A stretch of DNA of 64,000 nucleotides, taken from NCBI RefSeq assembly GCF_002897295.1, contig NZ_BEXF01000006.1:186001-250000 (forward strand), read 5' to 3'. A program made the position numbers and the translations under genes. Positions within the stretch are counted from its first letter, which is position 1. Each line of letters starts with the position of its first letter. The notes below the pieces were generated by a model, which was not told the origin of the DNA, did not search any database, and was given only the letters and a program-made list of their open reading frames with translations. This document shows positions 43,647-51,694 of the stretch, one piece after another. The DNA comes from Brevibacillus reuszeri. Its GTDB lineage: Bacteria; Bacillota; Bacilli; Brevibacillales; Brevibacillaceae.

Positions 43647-44396
43647 ATGAATGCATTTGGGCTGGAGTTTTTCAAGCTTCGACGCAAGCACCTGCCGTTG
43701 ATGATTGTACTGTTTTTATGTGTGGAGCTCGGCTGGGTGTTTGCGTCCGTCAGTATGTCACTTGCAAGAAACCCGGATGGAACAGGATGGGAAGCGATGC
43801 TGGCGACAGTTTCGTCGATGAACGGGCTGTTTTTGCCGATCCTTGCGGCAGTTGTCGTTTCTCGCCTTTGTGATATGGAGCACAAGGGGAACACCTGGGG
43901 ACTCTTGATGGCTGCGGCTGTAAACAAAAATCAATTGTATGCTGCCAAATACACGTGTGCAAATGTATTGCTGTGCTTTGCAGCCATGATGCAGGTGATG
44001 GTCGTCGTAGGTATCGGCTATGGACTTTCATTTACTGATCCAGTGCCGTTTTCGCTACTGATTGCCTATTTGTGGGGAACAGTACTAACTAATCTGGTGG
44101 TTATCGGCTTACAGCAATGGGTATCTATTATGCTCAATAACCAAGCGTTCTGCTTAAGCCTAGGAATGATCGGTGGTTTCATCGGGATGACCTCAGATCT
44201 TTTCCCGTCCGAGATTGGTCGGCTATTTATTTGGTCGTATTATTCGGGCTTGAGTCCGGTTACGTACCAGTACGTCAATCAATCAATGGAGTTTGTTACG
44301 AGAAGCAGTGGAGTCGTTTTGCCAATGGGTGTACTTGCCATGGTCGTGGTTGTTTACGGAGCAGGTAGCTATTTTGCATCACGGCGAGAAGTTTAG
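43647..44396 (+). CDS. ABC transporter permease, LanE-like
   Basis: This 249-residue membrane protein with about six hydrophobic segments has the LanE-like start FGLEFFKLRRKHLPLMI and the segment MEHKGNTWGLLMAAAVNKNQLYAAK. ATG 43647 directly follows the stop of the ATPase gene; GGAGCGGAG serves as ribosome binding site. It forms the channel with the following paralogous permease. Confidence 0.8.
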   Translation: MNAFGLEFFKLRRKHLPLMIVLFLCVELGWVFASVSMSLARNPDGTGWEAMLATVSSMNGLFLPILAAVVVSRLCDMEHKGNTWGLLMAAAVNKNQLYAAKYTCANVLLCFAAMMQVMVVVGIGYGLSFTDPVPFSLLIAYLWGTVLTNLVVIGLQQWVSIMLNNQAFCLSLGMIGGFIGMTSDLFPSEIGRLFIWSYYSGLSPVTYQYVNQSMEFVTRSSGVVLPMGVLAMVVVVYGAGSYFASRREV

Positions 44397-44413
44397 GAAT
44401 GAGGAGGCCAGAC

Positions 44414-45145
44414 ATGCTGACTAGATGTATCTCTGCAGAGTTTTTAAAGCTGCGCCATTCAAGGATGTGGCTAATTCTTCTAGTCCTTCCTGTGATCAGC
44501 GCGTTCATTGGCTCTGCGAACTACTACTTCAATCGAGAGGTTTTGCAAAAAGGGTGGTACAGCTTGTGGACACAGGTAAGTCTTTTCTACGGTGAATTTT
44601 TCTTGCCCGTCCTGATTGCGATATGCTGTGCGTATATGTGCAGGCTTGAGCATACGAATAAAAACTGGAACATCGTGATGACTGCCCCTGTGCCAACTAC
44701 ATACGTGTTTTTGGCAAAATTGACGGTCATTAGCGCATTTATGTTATTCGTACAGAGCTTGTTTCTTTTTCTCTTTTACGTGGCTGGTACAGTATTTAAA
44801 ATCGATACGCCCTTTCCTGTCGAAGCATTTGGATGGATAATGCGAGGCTGGCTTGCTGCTATGTCGATCGCCGTGATTCAGCTGTGGCTTTCGATTCGCA
44901 TCCACAGCTTTGCCACTCCGATCGGGATTAGTCTTTGCTGCGTTTTTCTCGGATTGGGAATGTACATAGCGAAACTCGGTTTTTTCTTTCCGCACTCGCT
45001 CCTTACCATCGGGATGGGAGTGCTGAGCCAGGAAAGCTTGACGAGCGTTGAAACGATTCAGTTTTTTGTGATGAGTACAGGCTATTTGGTGATAGGTTCT
45101 GTTCTTGCTATCCGCTGGATGTATAAAACAGATGTAGCGACCTAG
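44414..45145 (+). CDS. ABC transporter permease, LanG-like
   Basis: This 243-residue membrane protein has about six hydrophobic segments and is a paralogue of the preceding gene: CISAEFLKLRHSRMWLILLVLP, CRLEHTNKNWNIVMTAPVPTTYVFLAK. ATG 44414 follows GAGGAGG; the longer frame from 44399 starts inside that site. It completes a LanFEG-like exporter (F, E, G order). No lantibiotic biosynthesis gene is in the window, so it is probably a resistance rather than a self-immunity system. Confidence 0.8.
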   Translation: MLTRCISAEFLKLRHSRMWLILLVLPVISAFIGSANYYFNREVLQKGWYSLWTQVSLFYGEFFLPVLIAICCAYMCRLEHTNKNWNIVMTAPVPTTYVFLAKLTVISAFMLFVQSLFLFLFYVAGTVFKIDTPFPVEAFGWIMRGWLAAMSIAVIQLWLSIRIHSFATPIGISLCCVFLGLGMYIAKLGFFFPHSLLTIGMGVLSQESLTSVETIQFFVMSTGYLVIGSVLAIRWMYKTDVAT

Positions 45146-45243
45146 CAAGCAGAAGATTCTTTCTTTATTCACAACCTTCATTTCCTTTTCGTAGAGATTC
45201 ACCTTATAATAAAAGATGAATGCTTGTACGAGGAGTCGTTTTG

Positions 45244-45360
45244 ATGAGCGATAATCAGAACAACAATAGCAACAACAAATTGGTCATTTTGAGCTTTGTC
45301 GGTGTCATTGTTGCATGTGCAGTCTCCATGGTGATCTTTATGTACGCAATGGCAAACTGA
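45244..45360 (+). CDS. Small single-span membrane protein (38 residues)
   Basis: A short frame starts at ATG 45244 with CGAGGAG upstream. It has a polar Asn-rich start (MSDNQNNNSNNK) and one hydrophobic segment (LVILSFVGVIVACAVSMVIFM) and stops at 45358-45360, just before a strong terminator. A good binding site, a membrane helix and a terminator make it a likely real gene. The function is unknown. Confidence 0.6.
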   Translation: MSDNQNNNSNNKLVILSFVGVIVACAVSMVIFMYAMAN

Positions 45361-45379
45361 ATTACCCATAGCTTTGCAT

Positions 45380-45417
45380 GCAAAAAGCCGCTCGGCAGCT
45401 AACGAGCGGCTTTTTGC
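45380..45417. terminator. Bidirectional terminator
   Basis: GCAAAAAGCCGCTCG (45380-45394) pairs perfectly with CGAGCGGCTTTTTGC (45403-45417). It serves the small protein gene and the convergent secreted protein gene. Confidence 0.9.
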
Positions 45418-45437
45418 GTATGTAATGATAGGAACGT

Positions 45438-45983
45438 TTACGGCGCAGCGCTCTTCAGCTTCAGCTCAAGCTCTGCTAGAGATAGCTGGTTTAATTCAGC
45501 AAAACCAACGCCCTCAAGCGCAATGGTCCGCCCTTGATACAATGGGTAGACTCCCTGCCATAGCCCGGTGATGCTGTAATAAGAGGTTCCTTTGACCGGT
45601 TGGAGAAAGAGTACATAGTTCCCTTCACCAAGCGGCCCTGGATATTTGAAATTGAGAGGACTTGATGCGTCAGGCATAGGCTCTACACCCGTGCTAACCA
45701 CATTCAAGAGCCGTGGTGGAGCTCCTTTTAGAACTTTTTTGATTTGCAAGGTCTGGGTGTAGTTTACTAGCTTTCCCTGTTCGACAGTGTGTCTGGTTGG
45801 ATAGGAGTGCCCTGCACTATCTGCCCAAGCAATCACGATTAATTCACTTCGTTTCACTAGCTCCTGCCATGAGCTGGCTGTGGTAGCATCTACTTCTAAA
45901 TCTCCGATAGCCGGAGCTGCAGAGACAGGCAGCAACACGCTTCCAGTCAGGATGAAAAGGGCTAGTAAGACTCGATAGAACAT
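45438..45983 (-). CDS. Secreted hypothetical protein
   Basis: This 181-residue protein has a clear signal peptide (FYRVLLALFILTGSVLLPVSAAPA) and a beta-rich mature part with VVSTGVEPMPDASSPLNFKYPGPLGEGNYVLFLQPV. I do not recognise a characterised family. The repeated pattern of small-domain strands (SELIVIAWADSAG, QTLQIKKVLKG, NYVLFLQPV) resembles uncharacterised exported proteins of Bacillales. GGAGGAAAC precedes the ATG at 45983. It is divergent from the PBP4-like gene. Confidence 0.65.
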   Translation of the reverse strand: MFYRVLLALFILTGSVLLPVSAAPAIGDLEVDATTASSWQELVKRSELIVIAWADSAGHSYPTRHTVEQGKLVNYTQTLQIKKVLKGAPPRLLNVVSTGVEPMPDASSPLNFKYPGPLGEGNYVLFLQPVKGTSYYSITGLWQGVYPLYQGRTIALEGVGFAELNQLSLAELELKLKSAAP

Positions 45984-46154
45984 CGTTGTTTCCTCCAGCT
46001 CTTAAATAGTCATGACAATTAGTATAGACAGCGACAGTTATGTTAATCAGATTTTAGTATTATGGTAATATTCCGAAAATACAAATTACATGCTATCATG
46101 GGAGCGAGTTGCATATTTTGGTGCAAATGAAAAGAATAGGATGAGGAGGTTATC

Positions 46155-49043
46155 ATGAATTACCTGAGCATCAGACGAGTCTGTATGTGGCTTCTCATGC
46201 TGATTGTGGCACTGCAGATGGCTGCAGTTCCTGCTTATGCAAAAAGCACAGAGGTGGCAAGCCCGCTGTCCGCAAGCATTGAGAAATACCTCTCCGATTT
46301 AAAGAAAGACGAGAACAGCATGGGCTTGCACGCAGGGATTGCTGTCTATGATCTAACGGAAAATACATATCTGTACAGACACAATGTAGCGCGAAACTAC
46401 ATCCCGGCCTCCAACATGAAGCTTTTTACAACCGTAGCAGGTCTTGATAAACTGGGCCCGGCTTATCAGTGGAAGACGGAAGTCTATGTAGCTGGCAACC
46501 TGACGAATGCTGGAGTACTAACCGGAGATTTGATTTTAAAAGGATACGGAGACCCGAGCTTAACACCTGAGGATATCAAGACATTGGCGGCTACGCTAAA
46601 GAAAAAAGGCATCAAGCACATTACCGGAAATCTGCTGCTTGATGATAGCTATTTCGATGACACTCGTTTGGGCGTAAGCTGGATGTGGGATGATGAAACT
46701 TTTGGGTACAGCGCTCAACTAAGCGCGCTGGCTGTCCACAAAAATTTTGTGACCGTAACCATGACACCAGGCAAAACAATAGCAGCTCCTCCCGTGCTTT
46801 CGATGGAGCCTGCGAATACGTATGTGAAGCTAAGCAACCAGCTCAAAACGGTTGATGGTGACAAACGCAGCATTACGGTAGAGCGTCGGCGAGGAAAGAA
46901 TGAAGTCATTGTATCGGGGACGATTGGTATAAAGGCCACGCCGTATCAAGAGGATGTGACGATGGAGGACCCAGCATTCTTAGTCGGGGAGCTGTGGAAG
47001 CAGGAGTTAGTTGCTCAAGGGATCAAGATCAATCCAAATTCGGAAATGAAAAAGACAACCGTGGCAAATGGTGTCCCTTTTCACACACATCTATCTAAGC
47101 CACTCCGAGAAATCATTGTGGAGCTAAACAAAGAGAGTGACAATTTTTATGCCGAAATGCTGTTGAAAACGTTAGGAGCGACGCAAAAAGGAGAAGGCAG
47201 CTTTGAAGCGGGGAGCGAAGTAGTAGCAGATGTAATGAAGACGGCCGGGATCGCAACTGGCTTTACGCAAGTAGACGGTTCAGGTCTATCTCGGTTTGAT
47301 TTGATTACACCCGAGCAAATGATTACTCTTTTAAAGTTTGTACAAGATCAGGAATATCGCGACGTTCTGGAACACTCGCTCCCCATTGCTGGAGTAGATG
47401 GCAGCTTGCAAAACCGGTTAAAAGGAACAGCTGCTGAAGCGAAAGTCCTGGCAAAAACAGGCTCCATGGGCGGTGTCAACAGCTTGTCTGGCTATGCTAC
47501 AGCCAAAAATGGAAATAAAATCGCATTTTCTATCTTGATCAACGGAATTTACAAGTCGAAATACGCCAGGGATCTGCAAGACTATGTAGCAGTCCTATTG
47601 GCTTCCTACCCAGAAATAAAAGAACCTGAGGGATACGTTCCCGAAGCGGAAAAGACCTACAAGCTCTCTACGCTGATCGATCCGATTTTGGATCAGCCTG
47701 AAGCAGCGGGTATCATCGCTGGCGTATTGGTCAAATCACTCGATTCGTCGGGAGAAGAAGCGGTCTGGTATGAACGGGATGCAGATGCATTGCTTACGCC
47801 AGCTTCCAACCTCAAATTGCTGACTTCAGCTACTGCACTCAAGCAATTGGGTCCTGATTATACGTATAAAACCGAAATTTACGGAGATGCTCCTGTTACA
47901 AAAAATGGAGTGCAGCAAGGAAATGTCTACGTAAAAGGATATGGAGATCCTACGCTGCATACTGAAAATGCACTCAAGGCGCAGGATGGCGTTTCAATCG
48001 AACAAATGGCTGCCTGGATCAAGGAAAAAGGAATCAAGCAGATCAACGGCAATCTGATTGTTGATGAAAGCTATTTTGATCAGCAGCGATTGGGACTCGG
48101 CTGGGCATGGGATGATGAAAGCTATTATTACAACCCAACACTCGGCGCACTCGCTTTAAACAGGGATACGGTCATGGTTGAATACAAGCCAGCGCAGAAG
48201 CCCAATGAGCGAGTAGTGCTGAATTTGTTGCCCAAAACCGCCTATGTAAAGGTGATTAACGAAGCGGTGACCGTAGGTGCGGGCGAAGAGAATACGTTTG
48301 CCATTGAACGAGATCGTGGGACCAATACGATTCGAGTCACAGGCCATTTGCCACAGGATCATGGCGGTGATTACGAGCGCATACCTGTTGAAGAGCCTGC
48401 CAAATATGTAGCTACCGTTTTAAAGGAAGCTTTGGCCAAACAAGGAGTGACCTTTAGAGGGAACAGCACGATTTTGGTTCAACCACTTCCTGCCTCCGCA
48501 GTGAAATGGAACGAGTTTCATTCACGCCCCCTACGAGAAATCGTCCACTATATGAACAAGAAGAGTGACAACTTTTATGCAGAAATGCTGTTAAAAACAG
48601 TCGGTGCAGTCAAAAAAGGGGAAGGAAGTGCAGCGGCCGGAGTGGAAGTCGTGCTGGAAACCGTGTCATCGCTTGGTGGCAAAACGAATTTCGATATGAT
48701 TGACGGTTCTGGTTTGACTCGGTACAATCTCATCTCGGCAAGACACATCCTTTCTGTTTTGGAGGGCATGAGTAAACAGGCAGAGTTTGCAGTATTTGAC
48801 GAATCCTTGCCGGTCGCTGGTGTAGATGGAACACTAAAAAATCGTCTGCAGGATACAGCAGCGGCCAATCATTTACATGCGAAATCAGGATCAATGACAG
48901 GTGTGAACAGCTTATCAGGCTATATCACGACGAAAAGCGGGGAGCGGTTTGTCGTATCTATCATCTTGAATGGCTATGCTGAAAACCGATGGCTCACAGC
49001 TATCCAGGATCAGATCGTAACGCTTCTCGCTGAATATGAATAA
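46155..49043 (+). CDS. Double-domain D-Ala-D-Ala carboxypeptidase/endopeptidase (PBP4/DacB-like, S13)
   Basis: This 962-residue exported protein has a signal peptide (about residues 1-29, AVPAYAK) and two complete S13 (PBP4) modules. Module 1 has the SxxK motif Ser86-Lys89 (PASNMKL), Ser-Asp-Asn at 328 and KTG 434-436; module 2 has SxxK Ser551-Lys554 (PASNLKL), Ser-Asp-Asn at 804 and KSG 910-912. Each motif is repeated 465-476 residues later. PBP4-type enzymes cut D-Ala-D-Ala ends and cross-bridges of peptidoglycan outside the membrane. Usual S13 proteins are about 480 residues with one module, so this is an internal tandem duplication. AGGAGG precedes ATG 46155. Confidence 0.9.
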   Translation: MNYLSIRRVCMWLLMLIVALQMAAVPAYAKSTEVASPLSASIEKYLSDLKKDENSMGLHAGIAVYDLTENTYLYRHNVARNYIPASNMKLFTTVAGLDKLGPAYQWKTEVYVAGNLTNAGVLTGDLILKGYGDPSLTPEDIKTLAATLKKKGIKHITGNLLLDDSYFDDTRLGVSWMWDDETFGYSAQLSALAVHKNFVTVTMTPGKTIAAPPVLSMEPANTYVKLSNQLKTVDGDKRSITVERRRGKNEVIVSGTIGIKATPYQEDVTMEDPAFLVGELWKQELVAQGIKINPNSEMKKTTVANGVPFHTHLSKPLREIIVELNKESDNFYAEMLLKTLGATQKGEGSFEAGSEVVADVMKTAGIATGFTQVDGSGLSRFDLITPEQMITLLKFVQDQEYRDVLEHSLPIAGVDGSLQNRLKGTAAEAKVLAKTGSMGGVNSLSGYATAKNGNKIAFSILINGIYKSKYARDLQDYVAVLLASYPEIKEPEGYVPEAEKTYKLSTLIDPILDQPEAAGIIAGVLVKSLDSSGEEAVWYERDADALLTPASNLKLLTSATALKQLGPDYTYKTEIYGDAPVTKNGVQQGNVYVKGYGDPTLHTENALKAQDGVSIEQMAAWIKEKGIKQINGNLIVDESYFDQQRLGLGWAWDDESYYYNPTLGALALNRDTVMVEYKPAQKPNERVVLNLLPKTAYVKVINEAVTVGAGEENTFAIERDRGTNTIRVTGHLPQDHGGDYERIPVEEPAKYVATVLKEALAKQGVTFRGNSTILVQPLPASAVKWNEFHSRPLREIVHYMNKKSDNFYAEMLLKTVGAVKKGEGSAAAGVEVVLETVSSLGGKTNFDMIDGSGLTRYNLISARHILSVLEGMSKQAEFAVFDESLPVAGVDGTLKNRLQDTAAANHLHAKSGSMTGVNSLSGYITTKSGERFVVSIILNGYAENRWLTAIQDQIVTLLAEYE

Positions 49044-49054
49044 AGGCGTAACAG

Positions 49055-49092
49055 AAAAAAGGAATGCTCCTTCATGGGGTATTCCTTTTTTT
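49055..49092 (+). terminator. Terminator after the PBP4-like gene
   Basis: AAAAAAGGAAT (49055-49065) pairs with ATTCCTTTTTT (49081-49091) over a 15-base loop, with a T run. Confidence 0.8.
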
Positions 49093-49192
49093 AGATCAAT
49101 GACTGTGTCCGCACCAAGGGCGTGAACATATCTATATTCAGATCAGGATGGGAACGAAGGGGATGCAGGTTGAAAGGGGAGGGACATCGAAA

Positions 49193-50257
49193 GTGATTCC
49201 AACACGCTTCTGTTGGACCAAACTGGAGACGCTCGCTACGGAAGTATTCAAGCAAACAGGCGTTTCCGCAGCGAAGGCCAAGGTGGTTGCAGAGTCGCTC
49301 GTGCATGCTGATCTTCGAGGTATTGAGTCACATGGCCTATCGCGAATGCCGATCTATGTAAAGCGGATTGAGGCAGGGTTGATCGAACGAGTGGAGGAAC
49401 CACAGCTTGTCATACAAGAAGGAGCAACAGCTCTTGTTGACGGAAAAAATCAGCTTGGTGCCGTGGTCGGATTGATGGCACTAGAACAGGCAATAAAGCT
49501 CGCACGTCAGACAGGGATCGGCTTTGTAGGGGTACGTCACTCCAATCATTTCGGTACATGCTCGTATTACGCGGAACGTGCGATAGCAGAGGGTCTTATT
49601 TTGTTAGCTTTGACGAATGCTCCGGAATCGATGGCGCCCTCAGGGGGAATTCGTCCTTTTTTGGGTACAAATCCGATTGCTGTAGGTATTCCAGCTGGCC
49701 AAGAGCCTTCGTTTTTACTTGACATGGCCACGAGTGTGACTGCGCGCGGAAAAATTGTAATGGCGGCAAAAAAAGGAGAAGCGATACCGGCGGATTGGGC
49801 AATCGATAAAGATGGCATGCCGACTACGAAGCCAGAACAAGCACTGCTTGGCTCTCTGCTTCCCATTGGAGGAGCAAAAGGTTATGGACTCGCCATGTTT
49901 ATTGATTTGTTATGCGGATTGCTGACTGGCGCTGCATTTGGTCCAGGCGTCAAAAGTCTGTATGACAACTGGGAGCATCCACAGAACGTAGGACATATTT
50001 TTTTCGTAATCGATATTCAGAGGTTTATGCCTTTACCTGTCTTTCAGCAAAACATGGACGAGTACATTCGCCAAGTAAAAAGCGGGCCTAAAAAGGAAGG
50101 AACGTCCGAGATCTTGATTCCAGGCGAGATTGAGAGCAGAAAAAGGCAGGAGCGCTTGAAAAACGGGATTCCTTATTCGGCAAATGTCGTGGAAGAATTG
50201 ACACAGCTATGCGCTACTTATGGCATTAACTTTGGCGATGCCCAATTGACCTCTTGA
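49193..50257 (+). CDS. Ldh-family (malate/L-lactate/ureidoglycolate-type) oxidoreductase
   Basis: This 354-residue protein of the Ldh_2 (YlbC/ComC) family has ADLRGIESHGLSRMP, GFVGVRHSNHFGTCSYYAERA and FLGTNPIAVGIPA, LLDMATSVTARGKI. It uses NAD(P) with 2-hydroxy acids or related compounds; the substrate varies (malate, sulfolactate, ureidoglycolate, piperideine-2-carboxylate). GTG 49193 has GGGGAGGG nine bases upstream and gives the usual family start; an ATG at 49163 is possible. The panD gene follows at 88 bp. A link to pantothenate or beta-alanine metabolism is conceivable but not shown. Confidence 0.85.
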   Translation: MIPTRFCWTKLETLATEVFKQTGVSAAKAKVVAESLVHADLRGIESHGLSRMPIYVKRIEAGLIERVEEPQLVIQEGATALVDGKNQLGAVVGLMALEQAIKLARQTGIGFVGVRHSNHFGTCSYYAERAIAEGLILLALTNAPESMAPSGGIRPFLGTNPIAVGIPAGQEPSFLLDMATSVTARGKIVMAAKKGEAIPADWAIDKDGMPTTKPEQALLGSLLPIGGAKGYGLAMFIDLLCGLLTGAAFGPGVKSLYDNWEHPQNVGHIFFVIDIQRFMPLPVFQQNMDEYIRQVKSGPKKEGTSEILIPGEIESRKRQERLKNGIPYSANVVEELTQLCATYGINFGDAQLTS

Positions 50258-50344
50258 ATCTGCTATTAGCTGATGGCTTCTGGTTTCACGGACATCCCTT
50301 TCCACATAGACTGGTGTCAGTGGTTGGAAAGGAGAGTATGGGCA

Positions 50345-50737
50345 TTGCAACGACATATGTGTAAAGGAAAAATTCATCGTGCAACCGTAACGCAGGCAGA
50401 ACTAGACTATGTAGGCAGCATTACGATTGATTCCCTACTACTGAAAGCGGCTGACATCAAGCCATATGAAATCGTGCAAATAACGAGTTTGCGCAATGCA
50501 ACGCGCTGGAAGACATATGCTTTGCCAGCACCAGAAGGAACGGGAAAGATTTGCTTGAATGGGCCGCCAGCGCATCTCTTTTCCCCGGGAGATATTGTGA
50601 TTATTCTCAGTATGGGGATGTACGATGAGTCAGAGGTAGACAATCTGGTGCCGAAAGTGGTATTTGTCGATGAGAAAAACCAGATTACGAAAATAGAGGA
50701 GCACCATCTCATTACGAATGGGGAGACATCGCCATAA
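50345..50737 (+). CDS. panD: Aspartate 1-decarboxylase PanD proenzyme
   Basis: This 130-residue proenzyme makes beta-alanine for pantothenate. KGKIHRATVTQAELDYVGSITID holds the Gly-Ser self-cleavage site that forms the pyruvoyl group, and TGKICLNGPPAHLFSPGDIVIILS is the conserved core. TTG 50345 is chosen: AAAGGAGA lies nine bases upstream and the resulting start MQRHMCKGKIHRATVT aligns with the normal family start (MLRTMMKSKIHRATVT). The C-terminus is of normal length. panB and panC are not adjacent, unlike in B. subtilis. Its stop overlaps the probable start of the YheC/D-like gene. Confidence 0.88.
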   Translation: MQRHMCKGKIHRATVTQAELDYVGSITIDSLLLKAADIKPYEIVQITSLRNATRWKTYALPAPEGTGKICLNGPPAHLFSPGDIVIILSMGMYDESEVDNLVPKVVFVDEKNQITKIEEHHLITNGETSP

Positions 50738-51471
50738 AAGCGCCAAACGTAGGGAAATGGGGCAAGCATCAACATCTGATAAAAGATGAGTTCCTGTTAG
50801 AGCATCTGCCAAGAACGCAGCTGTTTACCCCAGAAGGCTTGTGGGAGTATGCAGAGACTTATAAACGAGTGATGCTGAAGCCCTCAGGGGGAGGCGGTGG
50901 AGCGGGAATCATCCAGCTCACGAGTAAAGGAGAAGACCAATATCTCGTGCACGCAGGTAGTAGCAAGCGAATCGTGGAAGGGAAAGAGAAAACGGTTCGT
51001 TATGTGAAATCTCTTTTTCGTCCCAAGCTTTACTTGCTCCAACCACGTATCCCTTTAGGAAGAATTGACGGGAAGCCATTTGACGTACGCGTGATGGTCC
51101 AGCGAGTAAATAAGAAATCACCATGGATGATCACAGGCTGGGTCGCTAAGGTAGCAGGGGCAGGGTATGTCGTGACCAATGTAGCCAGAAGCAGAGGAAG
51201 GGTATTACCGATTCGTACCGCCATTCGCCAATCGAATGTCCCCCCTTCTATGTACCTGTTGCCGGAGGTGCGGAAAGTATCGCTTGCCGCTGCAACCTGT
51301 TTGGGAAAAGCGTACCCGAGTCTGCGAGAGATCGGATTGGATTTGGGCATCGATATCCATGCAAAGCCGTGGATCATCGAAGCGAATTTTCGCCCATCCT
51401 TATCTCTTTTTCGCCAACTAGAGGATCAGACTTTCTATCGTCGCATCAGAGCGATGCAGGCAAAATACTAA
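50734..51471 (+). CDS. YheC/YheD-like endospore-associated ATP-grasp protein, start codon uncertain
   Basis: An open frame of 245 residues has the YheC/YheD pattern: VGKWGKHQHLIKDEFLLEHLPRTQLF, LKPSGGGGGAGIIQLTSK (ATP-grasp glycine loop), LLQPRIPLGRIDGKPFDVRVMVQR and the acidic end IIEANFRPSLSLF. The conserved N-terminal WGKHQ block lies upstream of the first ordinary start (TTG 50839), and no ATG, GTG or TTG precedes it in frame after the stop at 50671. ATA at 50734 is eight bases after GGGGAG and overlaps the panD stop (ATAA), as ATGA couplings do. So either ATA is used or the start has been lost by mutation. YheC/D proteins are associated with the spore coat. Confidence 0.7.
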   Translation: MKAPNVGKWGKHQHLIKDEFLLEHLPRTQLFTPEGLWEYAETYKRVMLKPSGGGGGAGIIQLTSKGEDQYLVHAGSSKRIVEGKEKTVRYVKSLFRPKLYLLQPRIPLGRIDGKPFDVRVMVQRVNKKSPWMITGWVAKVAGAGYVVTNVARSRGRVLPIRTAIRQSNVPPSMYLLPEVRKVSLAAATCLGKAYPSLREIGLDLGIDIHAKPWIIEANFRPSLSLFRQLEDQTFYRRIRAMQAKY

Positions 51472-51488
51472 AAAATGCTTGAGAGGTA

Positions 51489-51527
51489 AAAAAAGGGAGC
51501 GCCAGTCCAATGGCAATCCCTTTTTTG
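51489..51527. terminator. Terminator after the YheC/D-like gene
   Basis: AAAAAAGGGA (51489-51498) pairs with TCCCTTTTTT (51517-51526), with an inner GCCA/TGGC. It has A/T runs on both sides and could act in both directions. Confidence 0.75.
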
Positions 51528-51694
51528 GTTATTTCAACTGCTCCTGGGAGTGATGAAGCAATAATTGATCGATTGTTTCAAATTCATGAAACAAAGTAAA
51601 ATCAACTTGCAATTTCGAATAAGGGATAAGCACTGGCATATGCGGAAAAAAGCTGATAGAATCCAGCTGATTATGATGGGGGGATGTATACTTC

